A stretch of DNA of 64,000 bases from assembly GCA_964579305.1 (NCBI GenBank), contig CAZOGY010000003.1:1-64000 (forward strand), written 5' to 3'. Shown piece by piece: positions 18,447 through 27,623 of the stretch (the stretch's first letter is position 1; each line of letters begins with the position of its first letter). The stretch is from JBCBWG01 sp964579305 (lineage in GTDB: Bacteria > Pseudomonadota > Alphaproteobacteria > Rhizobiales > Hyphomicrobiaceae). The notes beneath the pieces were generated by a model. That model did not search any database and was not told the DNA's origin. It worked only from the letters and a program-made list of their open reading frames with translations. The position numbers and the translations under genes are program-made.

Positions 18447-19908
18447 TGCGCGCACGCTCCTCAACCGCGATGCCCGGCCCTGGTGCGGACAGCCGTGTCG
18501 TCACGATGCGCGCGCCATCGCCCAGGTCCCCGCGGATCAAAACGCTCTCGCCATCAACGCCTGCGATTGAGATATCGCGCGGAGCCAGGCGTCCGTCTTC
18601 CACGACGTAGACAACCCGGCCATCATAGACGGCCTGCGACGGCACCTTGATCACGCCTTGATAGGCCACGTCGCTTACCTCGACACGGACAAACGCACCC
18701 GGTCGGATCGGCACACCGTCGGTCGGGTCGGCAATCCGCGCATAGACAACGACCCCGCCAGACGAAGACGTCACCCGCGCCGCAACCCGCTCGACCTTTG
18801 CTGCATAGATCGCTGGTTTCGCACCGATTTCCCAAATGACTTTGACATCGCCGCCAACGAAATCCGCGTCGGACTGGAGACGCCCGTACTGACGGTCCGT
18901 CAGAGTGAAAGAGACTTCGATCCAATCGCGGTCGATCAGTGTTGCAACCCGGTCATTCGCATTGAGCATGCGGCCCACCTGCGCGCCCACGTCGGTCACG
19001 TAAGCGGTGAAAGGCGCCTTCAGTTCGGTCTCGGCCACGCGTTTCTGATTGCGCGCAATTGTGGTCTCGATCCGGACAATCGCGGCCTCTTGCTGCGCAA
19101 TGCGCGCGGTCTTCACCTGCACGGAATTCTCGCTCTGCGTCAGCGATTGACGTCGCTGGCTGACCGTCAGTCGCCGCTCATCCAGGGCGCGCTCAGCCAA
19201 ATTCCCGCGCTGTGCAAGCCGCTCGGCACGTCCCAGATCCGCCTGGGCCAGGGCAAGCTGTTGTCGCGCGAACGCAAGATCTGCTTCGTCGACCCGCAAA
19301 GATGCTTTCAGTTCAGCAAGCTTGGCCTTGGCCTCGGCCAATTGCGCGCGCGTTTCTTCCAACTGATTGGCATAATCGAACGGATCGATCTTCAAGAGCA
19401 GGCCGCCGGCTTCAACCACCGCGCCATCGCGCAACGCTGCACCCGTCTGCAGCACGCGCCCAGCGACCAGCGAGCGCATCTCCACCTGCCGACCGGCAAT
19501 GGTGGTCCCGTAGGTTTTAATCGTCGGGCGAATGTCCTGGCGAACCGCTGCAACGGTCTCGACCGGGATGCGCGCTTCCTGCGGCGCCGGCGGCGGCAGG
19601 GCCGGTTTTCCCGCAGCAAGATAGCGGGCGCCAAACACGGCAGCGGCCAACGCAGCAACCGGCAGCACTGTTTTCAAGAGCAGCACAAGCCCGACGCCGA
19701 TCCAACCAAACACACCGCGGCGGCGCCGTTCGGCAGCACCAATCCCCATTGCCGTCGCAGGGTCTGCATGGGCGAGATCGGCCGGCTCAAGCCGGGCCAA
19801 CGTGCCCGAGTCACCGCCCCGCCGATCGACAGTAGCAAGCCCAGCGCCCGTTGACGCACCTTGGGTCTCGTCTGCGGCGGTCCGGCCACCGCGCTCAGAT
19901 TCCAGCAT
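18436..19908 (-). CDS. RND periplasmic adaptor (HlyD/MFP family)
   Basis: The 490-residue membrane-fusion protein links the adjacent RND pump to an outer-membrane channel. A hydrophilic N-terminal part of about 60 residues precedes a single membrane anchor (GVFGWIGVGLVLLLKTVLPVA region). Next come a lipoyl-like half (MRSLVAGRVLQTGAALRDG), a long alpha-hairpin coiled coil (QLEETRAQLAEAKAKLAELK onward), the second lipoyl half (ELKAPFTAYVTDVGAQVG) and a beta-barrel. The frame starts at a TTG (19935); the ATG at 19908 is the more likely start. The unusually long cytoplasmic N-terminus is longer than in AcrA-type adaptors. It is the first gene of the operon with the pump. Confidence 0.88.
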   Translation of the reverse strand: MLESERGGRTAADETQGASTGAGLATVDRRGGDSGTLARLEPADLAHADPATAMGIGAAERRRRGVFGWIGVGLVLLLKTVLPVAALAAAVFGARYLAAGKPALPPPAPQEARIPVETVAAVRQDIRPTIKTYGTTIAGRQVEMRSLVAGRVLQTGAALRDGAVVEAGGLLLKIDPFDYANQLEETRAQLAEAKAKLAELKASLRVDEADLAFARQQLALAQADLGRAERLAQRGNLAERALDERRLTVSQRRQSLTQSENSVQVKTARIAQQEAAIVRIETTIARNQKRVAETELKAPFTAYVTDVGAQVGRMLNANDRVATLIDRDWIEVSFTLTDRQYGRLQSDADFVGGDVKVIWEIGAKPAIYAAKVERVAARVTSSSGGVVVYARIADPTDGVPIRPGAFVRVEVSDVAYQGVIKVPSQAVYDGRVVYVVEDGRLAPRDISIAGVDGESVLIRGDLGDGARIVTTRLSAPGPGIAVEERARNGT

Positions 19909-20358
19909 GACTGACACCCAGGTTCCTACCTTCAATTCGGTTGCGGCCCATCACGCACCGCGCACCTTGCCAGAGCCCGCGACCATGTTTGCAGCGATCT
20001 TCGATCAAACTTGACACCAAACCATGTCGTGCACTCGAGACATATAGAACGCGGAAAAGCCCTGCTTGCGACGGTGGACAGCCCGCGACATCACGCCCCT
20101 TAACGTTTCAGCCACCGCTGATCCGTCGCTGGCGCACGCACAAAGGCGCAGACACGACGTCTCGGCACCCATAACGCATGAGCGCGATCAACCGATTGCG
20201 AACAATCACAGCCAAGCGCGGGCACCAGGAAAAACCATCGGGCAAAATTCTGGCCAAGAATTGGATAGACTTACTTAGAGTAAAACTAATCTTCCTCTGC
20301 CACTGCAGGATGTCCTCCCGCCATCCTGTGCCCGCCATCCTGTGAAAGAGCCGCACCG
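19909..20358. other. Divergent intergenic region with two inverted repeats
   Basis: This stretch of about 450 bases separates the leftward efflux operon from the rightward 927-residue protein. I see no gene in it. Its right end is AT-richer and holds two adjacent inverted repeats at 20246-20262 and 20271-20283. Confidence 0.45.
20246..20283. promoter_or_regulatory. Pair of adjacent inverted repeats upstream of the cyclase-like gene
   Basis: AATTCT and AGAATT flank a five-base centre at 20246-20262, and TTACT and AGTAA flank TAG at 20271-20283. Both lie 75-115 bases before the likely start codon, where operators are usual. The binding protein is unknown. Confidence 0.35.
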
Positions 20359-23142
20359 TTGATTCAGGCCGCCGCGCGCATCACGATCCCTGTCCAGGAC
20401 GCAACGGCCCTTGACGCGTTTGACGCCGCTTGGATCGCAGCGCGCTGCCGCAGCCATCTGGCGAGCTCTTACCCGGTGTTACGGGTTGCATGCCCCGCCA
20501 TGGTCGGCCATCCGCAGCGGGTGCGGCTTCTCCGCGAGATCGCAGCCATCGCGGCGAACACACATGGCGATTTGCTGGCCATCGAACCCGACCAAGTCAT
20601 CATCGGATGGGGCTTTCGCAGCTACCATTTCAATGATGCAAAACTGATGCGCGCTTGCGCCGAGCAGATTGACCTGATGATCGGCCGGCGCTGCGACATC
20701 GCCTTGGATGTGCGGTGCCGACAGATTGCAGCCGGCGATCTGTGGCCAGATCCGTTCTCCGCAATCGTTGCGCGCCTGGCCAGCAACGACGCCAAACGGC
20801 CGCGTCACAAAACGGGACAACCCACCAAGAGTAAGGCCAGGCAAGAAGCAACGGCGCGAACCCACCCCGGTCTGAAACCCGGCCTGTTGGTCGCAATCAG
20901 CGCGCAGCTCTCGCGACAATGGACGTGTCCCGCTCAGCCACCGGCCGCATTGATCGGATCTGCTGGATCTCGCAAGAAGACCGTCGTGACCCAGCTCATC
21001 GCGACCCGGTTGGAGCCTCAACATTTGGTCGTGCGCGTCACCGTGCCGCCGCCGCCCCAGAACCGCCCGCAGGCCATTGCCCGGCTGATCGCGTTCGAAT
21101 GCGTCGCAGCCGTCACCCCGGGCGCCACAACGCCGTCTGCGCCAAACCTCAACGATCAGTTGGCTCAACTGTCCCATCGCCTGGAAGCCCGGCAGCGCCG
21201 CCAGTTGCATCAGCTTCTGATGACACCAGACGTTGATTTGGTCCGCCAACGCCCTGGACACGCACTTGTCGACAACCTCATTGGGCTGATCGTAGCAAGC
21301 GCACAAGGCCGCCGCGCCCTATTGGTTTTGGAGCAGATCTGGCGGGCCAACCCCAGCGCCATGTGGCTGATGCGGCAACTGACCGAAGCGTTGCGCGCGA
21401 CCCCAGATTGCGCCGTGCTCTTGACCGCACGCACTGAAGCCAGCGTTCACCGCCTCGCAAAAGACGCCGCGGTGACCTTGCTGACGCCGAACGCACCGCA
21501 AAGACAGCGCAGTTCGCGGGCGAAAACCAAGCCAGAGGCAAGGCGCGCGGCCTGTCGCAAGCAAGCGGGCCATGAGGCTCACGCCGACGCCGCCTACGAA
21601 TTGCGCCGGCTTGGCGGGCTTTCGCAGTTTGCGCTGAGCGCAGCCCTGTTTCGCGGGCCAATCCGTATCGAAATCCTGGCGAATGCGGTGGAGATCTCAG
21701 CCGCCCGCCTCGCACAGGGCCTGGCTGCGCTGGCAGAAACGGGGCTCCTCGTCAGCAACAGCAAGCCCGGCCCTGATAATCTCACGTTTGCTGAAGCGCG
21801 CATGCGCGACGTCCTGCATGCCACGATCACTCCCACCCACCGCCAAAAGCTCCATCGCAAACTCGCAGAGCGTCTCAGCGCAATCCACGTCGATGACAGC
21901 GACGTTGCGTTGCTGGCCGAACGCGCCTGGCAGTTCGAGCACGCGGGTCAAGTTCAGGCCGCCGTTTTGGCTTGGTTGCAGACCGGTCATGCGGCGCGGG
22001 CCAATGGCGCGGTTGCGCAAACCGCTGAAGCCATCCGGCGCGCGTGGCGTCTGTCCTGCCGCAATCAAACGTGCGTACCGCCCGCGCAGCGCATTGCTCT
22101 GGTGGCCGCACTTGGCGACCTCAAGTGTCGCATGAAAGGCCCTGCGCACGGTTCGGTCCAGGCAGCACTCAAATGGTGTTTGGACAAATCGAAACGGCAC
22201 ACCCAAGCCGATACCGAGCAGCACGTGAGAATTCTCACGCGTTTGCACGACACAAGCCGATTACGCGGACACCAAATGCAGTGCCTGCGCTACGGCGACG
22301 AATTGTCGAGGCTTGCCCGGTCTCAACCGGCACCGACCATCGCGACAGCTCTGGCACTGCGGGCCGCCTGTCTCAACGCCCTTCAAGCCGGCGCTTTGCG
22401 CGTGGCAGCTCATTCCGGCACCTTGGCGCTCAGCCACCTTGACGCACTCAGCGAAAGCGATGGCTTGCGCATCGCCGATCGCGCCTACCTCGCGCACATG
22501 CACGCCGTCCTTGGGCAGATCGCCGCCCTGCGCGCCGACAATGATCGCGCGGCACACCATAACGCGCGTGCCTTGCGAACCGCGCAGGATGGGGTGCCGA
22601 CCGAAGCCCAGGCCAATACGCTGTCCCTGCTGTCGGGAACGGCACTTTGGCGCGGCGACACCATGGAAGCGTCTGCCTATGCCACGACGGCGCGCTCAAT
22701 CGCACAGGCCTGTCACTTGGACCACTGGGTGGCGGTGGTCGACCTGACGCTTGGGTTCACCCAGTCAGCCCGCGATCCGGATGCCGCCTTGCGTGCACTC
22801 CATAGCGCGATGGAACGGTGCCGCCGGTTTCAAATCAACCAAGTGATGCCAGCGGCTCATCTGCTGACCGCGAAAGCGGCTTTGAAGGCAAGCGACCGCA
22901 AACGTGCGCGCAAGGAAATCCGCAGCGCCCTTCAGGCCGCCGTCGATACCGGCAGCCGACTGCATTTGGCCGACATGATCCGGGTGCAGGCTGTGCTGGA
23001 TCACGGCCCAGGCCGTGAGACGCAACGCGATGGTGGCACCAACGCCCTCCAACGCGCCCTCCGCATCGCCAGAGCCCAAGGCGCCAGCCTTTATGAGACG
23101 CGCATCCTGGCGGAAATCGCGCACCACACGCGGAAGGATTGA
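20359..23142 (+). CDS. Degenerate cyclase/ATPase/TPR-like signalling protein
   Basis: This 927-residue protein has the layout of class III cyclase-AAA/STAND ATPase-TPR proteins, but every catalytic motif looks decayed. Residues about 40-120 resemble the end of a guanylate/adenylate cyclase domain (HGDLLAIEPDQVIIGWGF) without the usual metal aspartates. The phosphate-loop position reads IGSAGSRKKTVV (about 199-210) instead of GxxGxGK[ST]. The Walker B-like strand ALLVLEQIWRANPSA (320-334) lacks the Asp of LLVLEDLHWADPS. The C-terminal 350-400 residues are Ala-rich helical pairs, likely TPR-type. The start is a TTG with a GAAAGAG ribosome-binding site. A scaffold or ligand sensor is inferred; the domain assignments need profile searches. 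Confidence 0.6.
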   Translation: MIQAAARITIPVQDATALDAFDAAWIAARCRSHLASSYPVLRVACPAMVGHPQRVRLLREIAAIAANTHGDLLAIEPDQVIIGWGFRSYHFNDAKLMRACAEQIDLMIGRRCDIALDVRCRQIAAGDLWPDPFSAIVARLASNDAKRPRHKTGQPTKSKARQEATARTHPGLKPGLLVAISAQLSRQWTCPAQPPAALIGSAGSRKKTVVTQLIATRLEPQHLVVRVTVPPPPQNRPQAIARLIAFECVAAVTPGATTPSAPNLNDQLAQLSHRLEARQRRQLHQLLMTPDVDLVRQRPGHALVDNLIGLIVASAQGRRALLVLEQIWRANPSAMWLMRQLTEALRATPDCAVLLTARTEASVHRLAKDAAVTLLTPNAPQRQRSSRAKTKPEARRAACRKQAGHEAHADAAYELRRLGGLSQFALSAALFRGPIRIEILANAVEISAARLAQGLAALAETGLLVSNSKPGPDNLTFAEARMRDVLHATITPTHRQKLHRKLAERLSAIHVDDSDVALLAERAWQFEHAGQVQAAVLAWLQTGHAARANGAVAQTAEAIRRAWRLSCRNQTCVPPAQRIALVAALGDLKCRMKGPAHGSVQAALKWCLDKSKRHTQADTEQHVRILTRLHDTSRLRGHQMQCLRYGDELSRLARSQPAPTIATALALRAACLNALQAGALRVAAHSGTLALSHLDALSESDGLRIADRAYLAHMHAVLGQIAALRADNDRAAHHNARALRTAQDGVPTEAQANTLSLLSGTALWRGDTMEASAYATTARSIAQACHLDHWVAVVDLTLGFTQSARDPDAALRALHSAMERCRRFQINQVMPAAHLLTAKAALKASDRKRARKEIRSALQAAVDTGSRLHLADMIRVQAVLDHGPGRETQRDGGTNALQRALRIARAQGASLYETRILAEIAHHTRKD

Positions 23143-23178
23143 GAAATTTTGACAGCGCTTGGCTGCCGACTTTTGAGG

Positions 23179-23838
23179 TCAGGGATAAAGCTGCGCGCGG
23201 TCCCACGCTTCGCCCTGCGCCGACCTGCGAAACACCAGCCGATCATGCAAGCGATAGGGACGATCATGCCAGAACTCGATCTCAAGCGGCGTCAACCGGA
23301 AGCCTGACCAATGCGGCGGGCGCGGCACATCTCCCTCGCCGAACTGGTCGGTCAGGCGCGCGACCTCGTGCTCTAATTCCGCACGCGCCGAAAGCGGTCG
23401 CGACTGTTTCGACGCCCAAGCTCCAATCCGGCTGCCGCGCGGGCGGCTGGCGTAATAGGCGTCCGCCTCCTCTTGCGAAACATTCGCGATCAGGCCGCGC
23501 ACGCGAACCTGGCGGCGCAGCGATTTCCAATGAAAATTGATGGCGGCGCGACCGGATCCGGTCAGTTCGCGCCCCTTGGCACTTTCCAAGTTGGTGTAGA
23601 ATACGAACCCGCGATCGACGCCGCGCCCGGCCGCATCCAAGCCTTTGAGAAGCACAACCCGCACGTTTGGCATGCCATTCTCATCAACGGTTGCAAGCGC
23701 CATCGCATTGGCATCGTTGACCTCGGCGCCCTCGGCATCGGCAAACCACGACTCAAACAACGCAAACGGCTCTGCTGCGGCAAGGAAGTCGGCGGCGCCA
23801 GCATACGCACTGGCCACGTTCTGCGGTGCGTCGTTCAA
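23179..23838 (-). CDS. pdxH: Pyridoxamine 5'-phosphate oxidase
   Basis: PdxH is an FMN enzyme that oxidises pyridoxine or pyridoxamine 5'-phosphate to pyridoxal 5'-phosphate in the cytoplasm. The sequence has the FMN-binding RVVLLKG and GFVFYTNLESAKGREL segments, INFHWKSLRRQVRVRG, the SRPRGSRIGAWAS motif, and the substrate-binding C-terminus FWHDRPYRLHDR ending in LYP. The frame starts at a TTG (23853), but GAGGAG precedes the TTG at 23838 by seven bases, which favours that start (219 residues, normal length). It is divergent from the surface-antigen-like gene and converges with the cyclase-like gene, 36 bases apart. Confidence 0.93.
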   Translation of the reverse strand: MNDAPQNVASAYAGAADFLAAAEPFALFESWFADAEGAEVNDANAMALATVDENGMPNVRVVLLKGLDAAGRGVDRGFVFYTNLESAKGRELTGSGRAAINFHWKSLRRQVRVRGLIANVSQEEADAYYASRPRGSRIGAWASKQSRPLSARAELEHEVARLTDQFGEGDVPRPPHWSGFRLTPLEIEFWHDRPYRLHDRLVFRRSAQGEAWDRAQLYP

Positions 23839-23996
23839 GATGCATCTCCTCAATTTGGGTCAGCTTGCCGGCAGCCTTGGACAACACCACACGTGCAATA
23901 CTGCGACGCGGCTTAACCCCGCGCTAACTCTGTGTCGCCACAGTCACGTTGCCGCCAATGACCTGCGTCAACAGTTTGACTGCGTGAGCGTGTACG

Positions 23997-24632
23997 ATGT
24001 TCAAATCTGCCCGGAAGCCGCGTGCGATTGCGCGCTTGTCACCTCCGTCTTGGGTGCGTCGTCAACGGCGCCAGCACATCGCTTGGATTGCATGCGCGAT
24101 GGCCGCAGGCGCGCTTATCACGTTCCATCCGGTCCGTGCCGATGACGGTCCGGCCCATGCGCCGCAAACCCGCACCATGCCTGGATTTGAGTTGCGCGGC
24201 TCAAAACTCCTGGAACTGATCCCAACGCCACAAACGACGCCGGGACCGCAGCAGCCAACGCCCCGGCTTCGCGGTGGCCTGCGCAACAATCACGCAACCC
24301 GCGCCAAGGATGCCGCTGCCACGCTTGAGGCCATCGATACCGCGTTGCGGTCAGTCCGCGACGGCGGCAGTTTCGTGTTCCACCGCAATCGCGGCGCTCT
24401 GACCGGGATCATCAAGCCAACCCGCACTTTTCGCGCGCATGACGGCCGCCTTTGCCGCGATATTGAGGTGGAACTGAACGCCCAACACCGCGCGCGCCGT
24501 GTGGTGGGAACGGCATGCCTCGATGCGCAGGACACTTGGCGTCTTGGCGCATCGCATCACCGGACACAATCGGCCAATACCAATGGCCGCCTGCGCCGTG
24601 CCCAACACTTCCCATCGGCACGCGGGCTCTAA
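23997..24632 (+). CDS. Secreted surface-antigen-like protein
   Basis: The 211-residue protein has a basic N-terminus and a hydrophobic segment (about 28-48, IAWIACAMAAGALITFHPVRA) that fits a signal peptide. A Pro-rich linker follows. The C-terminal part, with FRAHDGRLCRDIEVELN then VVGTACLDAQDTWRL, resembles the C-terminal domain of rickettsial 17-kDa-type surface antigens (CR...GTAC...W pattern), so a periplasmic or outer-membrane location is likely. The function is unknown. It is divergent from pdxH and is followed by a gene-free stretch before fabI. Confidence 0.6.
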   Translation: MFKSARKPRAIARLSPPSWVRRQRRQHIAWIACAMAAGALITFHPVRADDGPAHAPQTRTMPGFELRGSKLLELIPTPQTTPGPQQPTPRLRGGLRNNHATRAKDAAATLEAIDTALRSVRDGGSFVFHRNRGALTGIIKPTRTFRAHDGRLCRDIEVELNAQHRARRVVGTACLDAQDTWRLGASHHRTQSANTNGRLRRAQHFPSARGL

Positions 24633-25042
24633 AGCATCATCGAACCACACCTGACCGCAATTGCGATCAAGTGGCCGGATAAAGATGCTCTATCACGTTG
24701 GAAATAGAGCAATTTCATTCGAACTGCGAATCGCAAAGCCGTTCCAAAAGATCGGACGTTGCTTTCACCAAACCGGCCAGAGACCGCCGCCAGGCGCGCG
24801 CATCAACGAACGCGACGCTCACTTGCTAGACCGGTTCCCACGTTTGTGTAGGATCGCGGCGCGGATGGCGAGCCCGGGGCTTGAACGCTGTGCATCAGCT
24901 TCGGGTGGCGCTGCCGCGTGGCGAGGTATCACGTCGCGTCATCCGATTTCTTGAGCTATCGCACTGCGATATGCCATGCGACCGGGGATACGAACGGCCG
25001 GGTTGTCCGGCCTTGGGTCTGCGAGACGAAGGGATTGTTTGC
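24633..25042. other. Gene-free region upstream of fabI
   Basis: About 410 bases without a convincing gene. An open frame continues upstream from fabI through this stretch, but it has no homology-like content. A six-pair hairpin at 24996-25012 lies near the fabI ribosome-binding site. Confidence 0.4.
24996..25012 (+). promoter_or_regulatory. Hairpin in the fabI leader
   Basis: GGCCGG and CCGGCC pair over a five-base loop, ending about 30 bases before the fabI ATG. It could influence translation, but no T-run or downstream alternative pairing is obvious. Confidence 0.25.
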
Positions 25043-25891
25043 ATGAGCGCACAAGAGCCGGCGGGCGCTGCGGAAACCGGAACGCTGATGGCTGGCAAGC
25101 GCGGCCTGATCATGGGGGTTGCCAACAACCGCTCGATTGCGTGGGGCATCGCGAAGGCTGTCGCCTCACAAGGCGCGGATCTTGCGCTGACCTATCAGGG
25201 CGATGCCCTGAAAAAGCGCGTCGAACCGCTCGCCGCCGAATTGGGCGCATCGATTGTCTTGCCCTGTGACGTGACGGACGGCGCCTCAATGGACGCGCTG
25301 TTTGCGGCGCTGAAAGAGCAATGGGGCAAGCTTGATTTTCTCGTCCACGCAATCGCGTTTTCCGACAAATCGGAACTCGACGGCCGCTACGTCGATACAA
25401 GCGAGGGGAATTTCACGCAGACGATGTTGATCTCGTGCTACTCGTTCACGGCACTGGCCAAGCGCGCAGAACCTTTGATGACCGACGGCGGATCCCTCGT
25501 CACCTTGACCTACTACGGCGCCGAAAAAGTCATGCCACATTACAACGTGATGGGTGTCGCCAAGGCAGCGCTGGAAGCATCGGTCAAATACCTGGCTGCC
25601 GATCTCGGCAAGGACGGCATCCGCGTGAACGCCATTTCGGCCGGGCCGATCAAGACGCTGGCGGCATCCGGCATTGCTGACTTCCGCTATATCCTCAAAT
25701 GGAACGAATACAATTCCGCGCTCCGCCGGACAGTCACCATCGAGGATGTTGGCGCCTCAGGGCTCTACCTGTTGTCCGATCTCGCACGCGGCGTGACGGG
25801 TGAGGTGCATCACGTCGACTGCGGCTATCATGTCCAGGGCATGAAGAACGAAGATGCGCCGGACATTAATGTCGTGAAGTCGGAGGCATAA
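25043..25891 (+). CDS. fabI: Enoyl-[acyl-carrier-protein] reductase (NADH)
   Basis: FabI performs the last reduction of each fatty-acid elongation cycle, turning trans-2-enoyl-ACP into acyl-ACP with NADH. The 282-residue short-chain dehydrogenase-like protein has the FabI nucleotide motif GVANNRSIAWGIAKA and the catalytic pair Tyr167/Lys174 in HYNVMGVAKAALEASVKYLA with the wide Tyr-x6-Lys spacing that separates FabI from ordinary short-chain dehydrogenases. A GAAGGG ribosome-binding site supports the ATG at 25043, although the frame is open from 24881. It is followed 26 bases later by an oxidoreductase and then a phosphatase on the same strand, so the three may be co-transcribed. Confidence 0.95.
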   Translation: MSAQEPAGAAETGTLMAGKRGLIMGVANNRSIAWGIAKAVASQGADLALTYQGDALKKRVEPLAAELGASIVLPCDVTDGASMDALFAALKEQWGKLDFLVHAIAFSDKSELDGRYVDTSEGNFTQTMLISCYSFTALAKRAEPLMTDGGSLVTLTYYGAEKVMPHYNVMGVAKAALEASVKYLAADLGKDGIRVNAISAGPIKTLAASGIADFRYILKWNEYNSALRRTVTIEDVGASGLYLLSDLARGVTGEVHHVDCGYHVQGMKNEDAPDINVVKSEA

Positions 25892-25917
25892 GTTTTCAAG
25901 AACCCGGAGTTCCTGCG

Positions 25918-26928
25918 ATGGCGCAAGCACGGCGTATCACACTCACGCAACGGCCGGCTCCTGGCTTTTTGACAAGCGACTGCTTTGCCCTTGAGACGAT
26001 CGATCGGCCCGAACCTGGCCCCGGCCAATTCCGCGTGGCCATCAGCCATGTGTCTTGCGACCCGGCCATGCGCGGCTGGGTCAACGCCGGTCGTTCCTAC
26101 ATAGAGCCGGTTGCCATCGGCGCGGTCATGCGGGCCTTCGCAAGCGGCATCGTCGATGCATCTCAGCATCCCGACTTTGCTGTTGGCGACGCGGTCATGG
26201 GCCTGCTCGGCGTCCAGGACACGGCAGTAAGCGACGGCACCGGCGTCTACAAAGTCGATTTTGACAAAGCGCCGCCGGCTCGCTGGCTCGGCGGTCTTGG
26301 CATGCCTGGTTGGACGGCTTACTTCGGGCTGCTCGATGTCGGCAAACCGTCTGCCGATGAGACCGTCTGCGTGTCAGCCGCCTCTGGCGCGGTCGGCAGC
26401 ATCGTTGGTCAGATCGCGAAGCTGAAAGGATGCCGGGCTGTTGGCATTGCCGGCGGACCTGAGAAATGCCGCGCACTGATTGACGAATTGGGCTTCGATG
26501 CCGCGGTCGACTACAAAGCCGATACGTTCGCCGCTGACTTGGCCGCGGCATGCCCCGACGGCATCGACGTGCATTTTGAAAATGTCGGCGGCACGGTGCT
26601 CGATACCGCGCTCCCCCTCATGAACACGTTCGGTCGCATTCCGCTCTGCGGTCTCATCTCGGCCTATACCGCCACAAGCCAGCCACCTGGCCCAACCAAC
26701 ATGCGGGCCATCTTGACCCAGCGCCTGCGCGTGCAAGGCTTGATCGTCTTCGACTGGGCCGATCGCATTCCCGAGGCCATCCAGGCACTCGGCGACTGGC
26801 ATGCAAACGGTCAACTCGTGATGCGCGAAGATGTGCGCACAGCCCCACTCTCTGACTTCCCTGAGATCGTTAACGATCTGTTCACTGGCGCCAATCAGGG
26901 CAAACTCGTAATTGAGCTTTCGTCATAG
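25918..26928 (+). CDS. NADP-dependent MDR oxidoreductase (CurA/leukotriene B4 reductase-like)
   Basis: This 336-residue zinc-free medium-chain dehydrogenase/reductase reduces double bonds of alpha,beta-unsaturated ketones or aldehydes with NADPH. Marks are the N-terminal TLTQRPAPGFLTSDCF start, CDPAMRGW, and the Rossmann segment SAASGAVGSIVGQIAKLKG, followed by HFENVGGTVLD and CGLISAY, which are typical of the CurA/PTGR group. GGAG eight bases upstream supports the ATG. It lies between fabI and a histidine phosphatase on the same strand. The physiological substrate cannot be read from the sequence. Confidence 0.88.
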   Translation: MAQARRITLTQRPAPGFLTSDCFALETIDRPEPGPGQFRVAISHVSCDPAMRGWVNAGRSYIEPVAIGAVMRAFASGIVDASQHPDFAVGDAVMGLLGVQDTAVSDGTGVYKVDFDKAPPARWLGGLGMPGWTAYFGLLDVGKPSADETVCVSAASGAVGSIVGQIAKLKGCRAVGIAGGPEKCRALIDELGFDAAVDYKADTFAADLAAACPDGIDVHFENVGGTVLDTALPLMNTFGRIPLCGLISAYTATSQPPGPTNMRAILTQRLRVQGLIVFDWADRIPEAIQALGDWHANGQLVMREDVRTAPLSDFPEIVNDLFTGANQGKLVIELSS

Positions 26929-26970
26929 AATTATGCGACCGTCTCGCCAGCTTCGATTCGGAGAAAGCAG

Positions 26971-27567
26971 ATGGCACGGCTTCCAGATGGCGTGACGCTC
27001 TATTTCGTCAGGCACGGCGAGACCGATTGGAATAAGCTCGGTCGCCTTCAAGGCCAGATGGATATTCCGCTCAATGACACTGGGCGGGGCCAGGCAGCCC
27101 GCAATGGCCGCGCATTGCGGGCAGAGCTTCCCAATCTGGAAGAACTCCCTTTTGTGGCAAGCCCACTTTTGCGCACAGCCGAAACGATGGAAATCGCCAG
27201 GGAAGCCGCCGGCATGCCGCGCGATGGCTACGCGACCGATGACCGCCTGCGGGAAGTGCATTACGGGCACTGGGAAGGCTCATATCTGTCCGAGGTCGCC
27301 GAAACGGACCCGGAAGGCTATGCAATGCGCAAGGCTGACAAGTTCAATTGGCAACCGCACGGCGGCGAAAGCTACGCCATGTTGGCCAGACGCGTTGCCG
27401 AATGGCTCGAGACAATTGAGCGCGACAGCGTCGTGGTATCACACGGTGGTGTCAGCCGCGTCGTGCGTGGCCATCTGCTGGGCCTCGACCAACGCGAGAT
27501 CCCGATGCTCAAGGTCCCGCAGGACCAAGTCATGGCAGTCAGCAATGGCCATCTGCGCTGGTTCTGA
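26971..27567 (+). CDS. Histidine phosphatase family protein (phosphoglycerate mutase-like)
   Basis: The 198-residue cytoplasmic protein carries the phosphatase signature LYFVRHGETDWN with the phospho-accepting His, a second arginine region SPLLRTAETMEIAREA, and a late VVSHGGVSRVVRG that supplies the second catalytic His. Short members like this act as broad acid phosphatases (for example on alpha-ribazole phosphate or glycolytic intermediates) rather than as true mutases. No cobalamin genes are near, so the substrate is unknown. The ATG follows GGAGAAAG. It ends the fabI-oxidoreductase-phosphatase run. Confidence 0.88.
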   Translation: MARLPDGVTLYFVRHGETDWNKLGRLQGQMDIPLNDTGRGQAARNGRALRAELPNLEELPFVASPLLRTAETMEIAREAAGMPRDGYATDDRLREVHYGHWEGSYLSEVAETDPEGYAMRKADKFNWQPHGGESYAMLARRVAEWLETIERDSVVVSHGGVSRVVRGHLLGLDQREIPMLKVPQDQVMAVSNGHLRWF

Positions 27568-27623
27568 AGCGTCACACCGCATCAGCCGCGAAAACAGGCA
27601 CGACGGACTACGGACACCCCCCA

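Noticed and set aside
18658..19854. 398-codon open frame antisense to the efflux adaptor
   Set aside because: It is the mirror of a well-supported HlyD-family gene and has no family motif of its own.
19909..20358. Possible tRNA or small RNA gene
   Set aside because: I looked for a TpsiC-loop GTTCRA element and acceptor pairing here and in other gene-free regions and found none.
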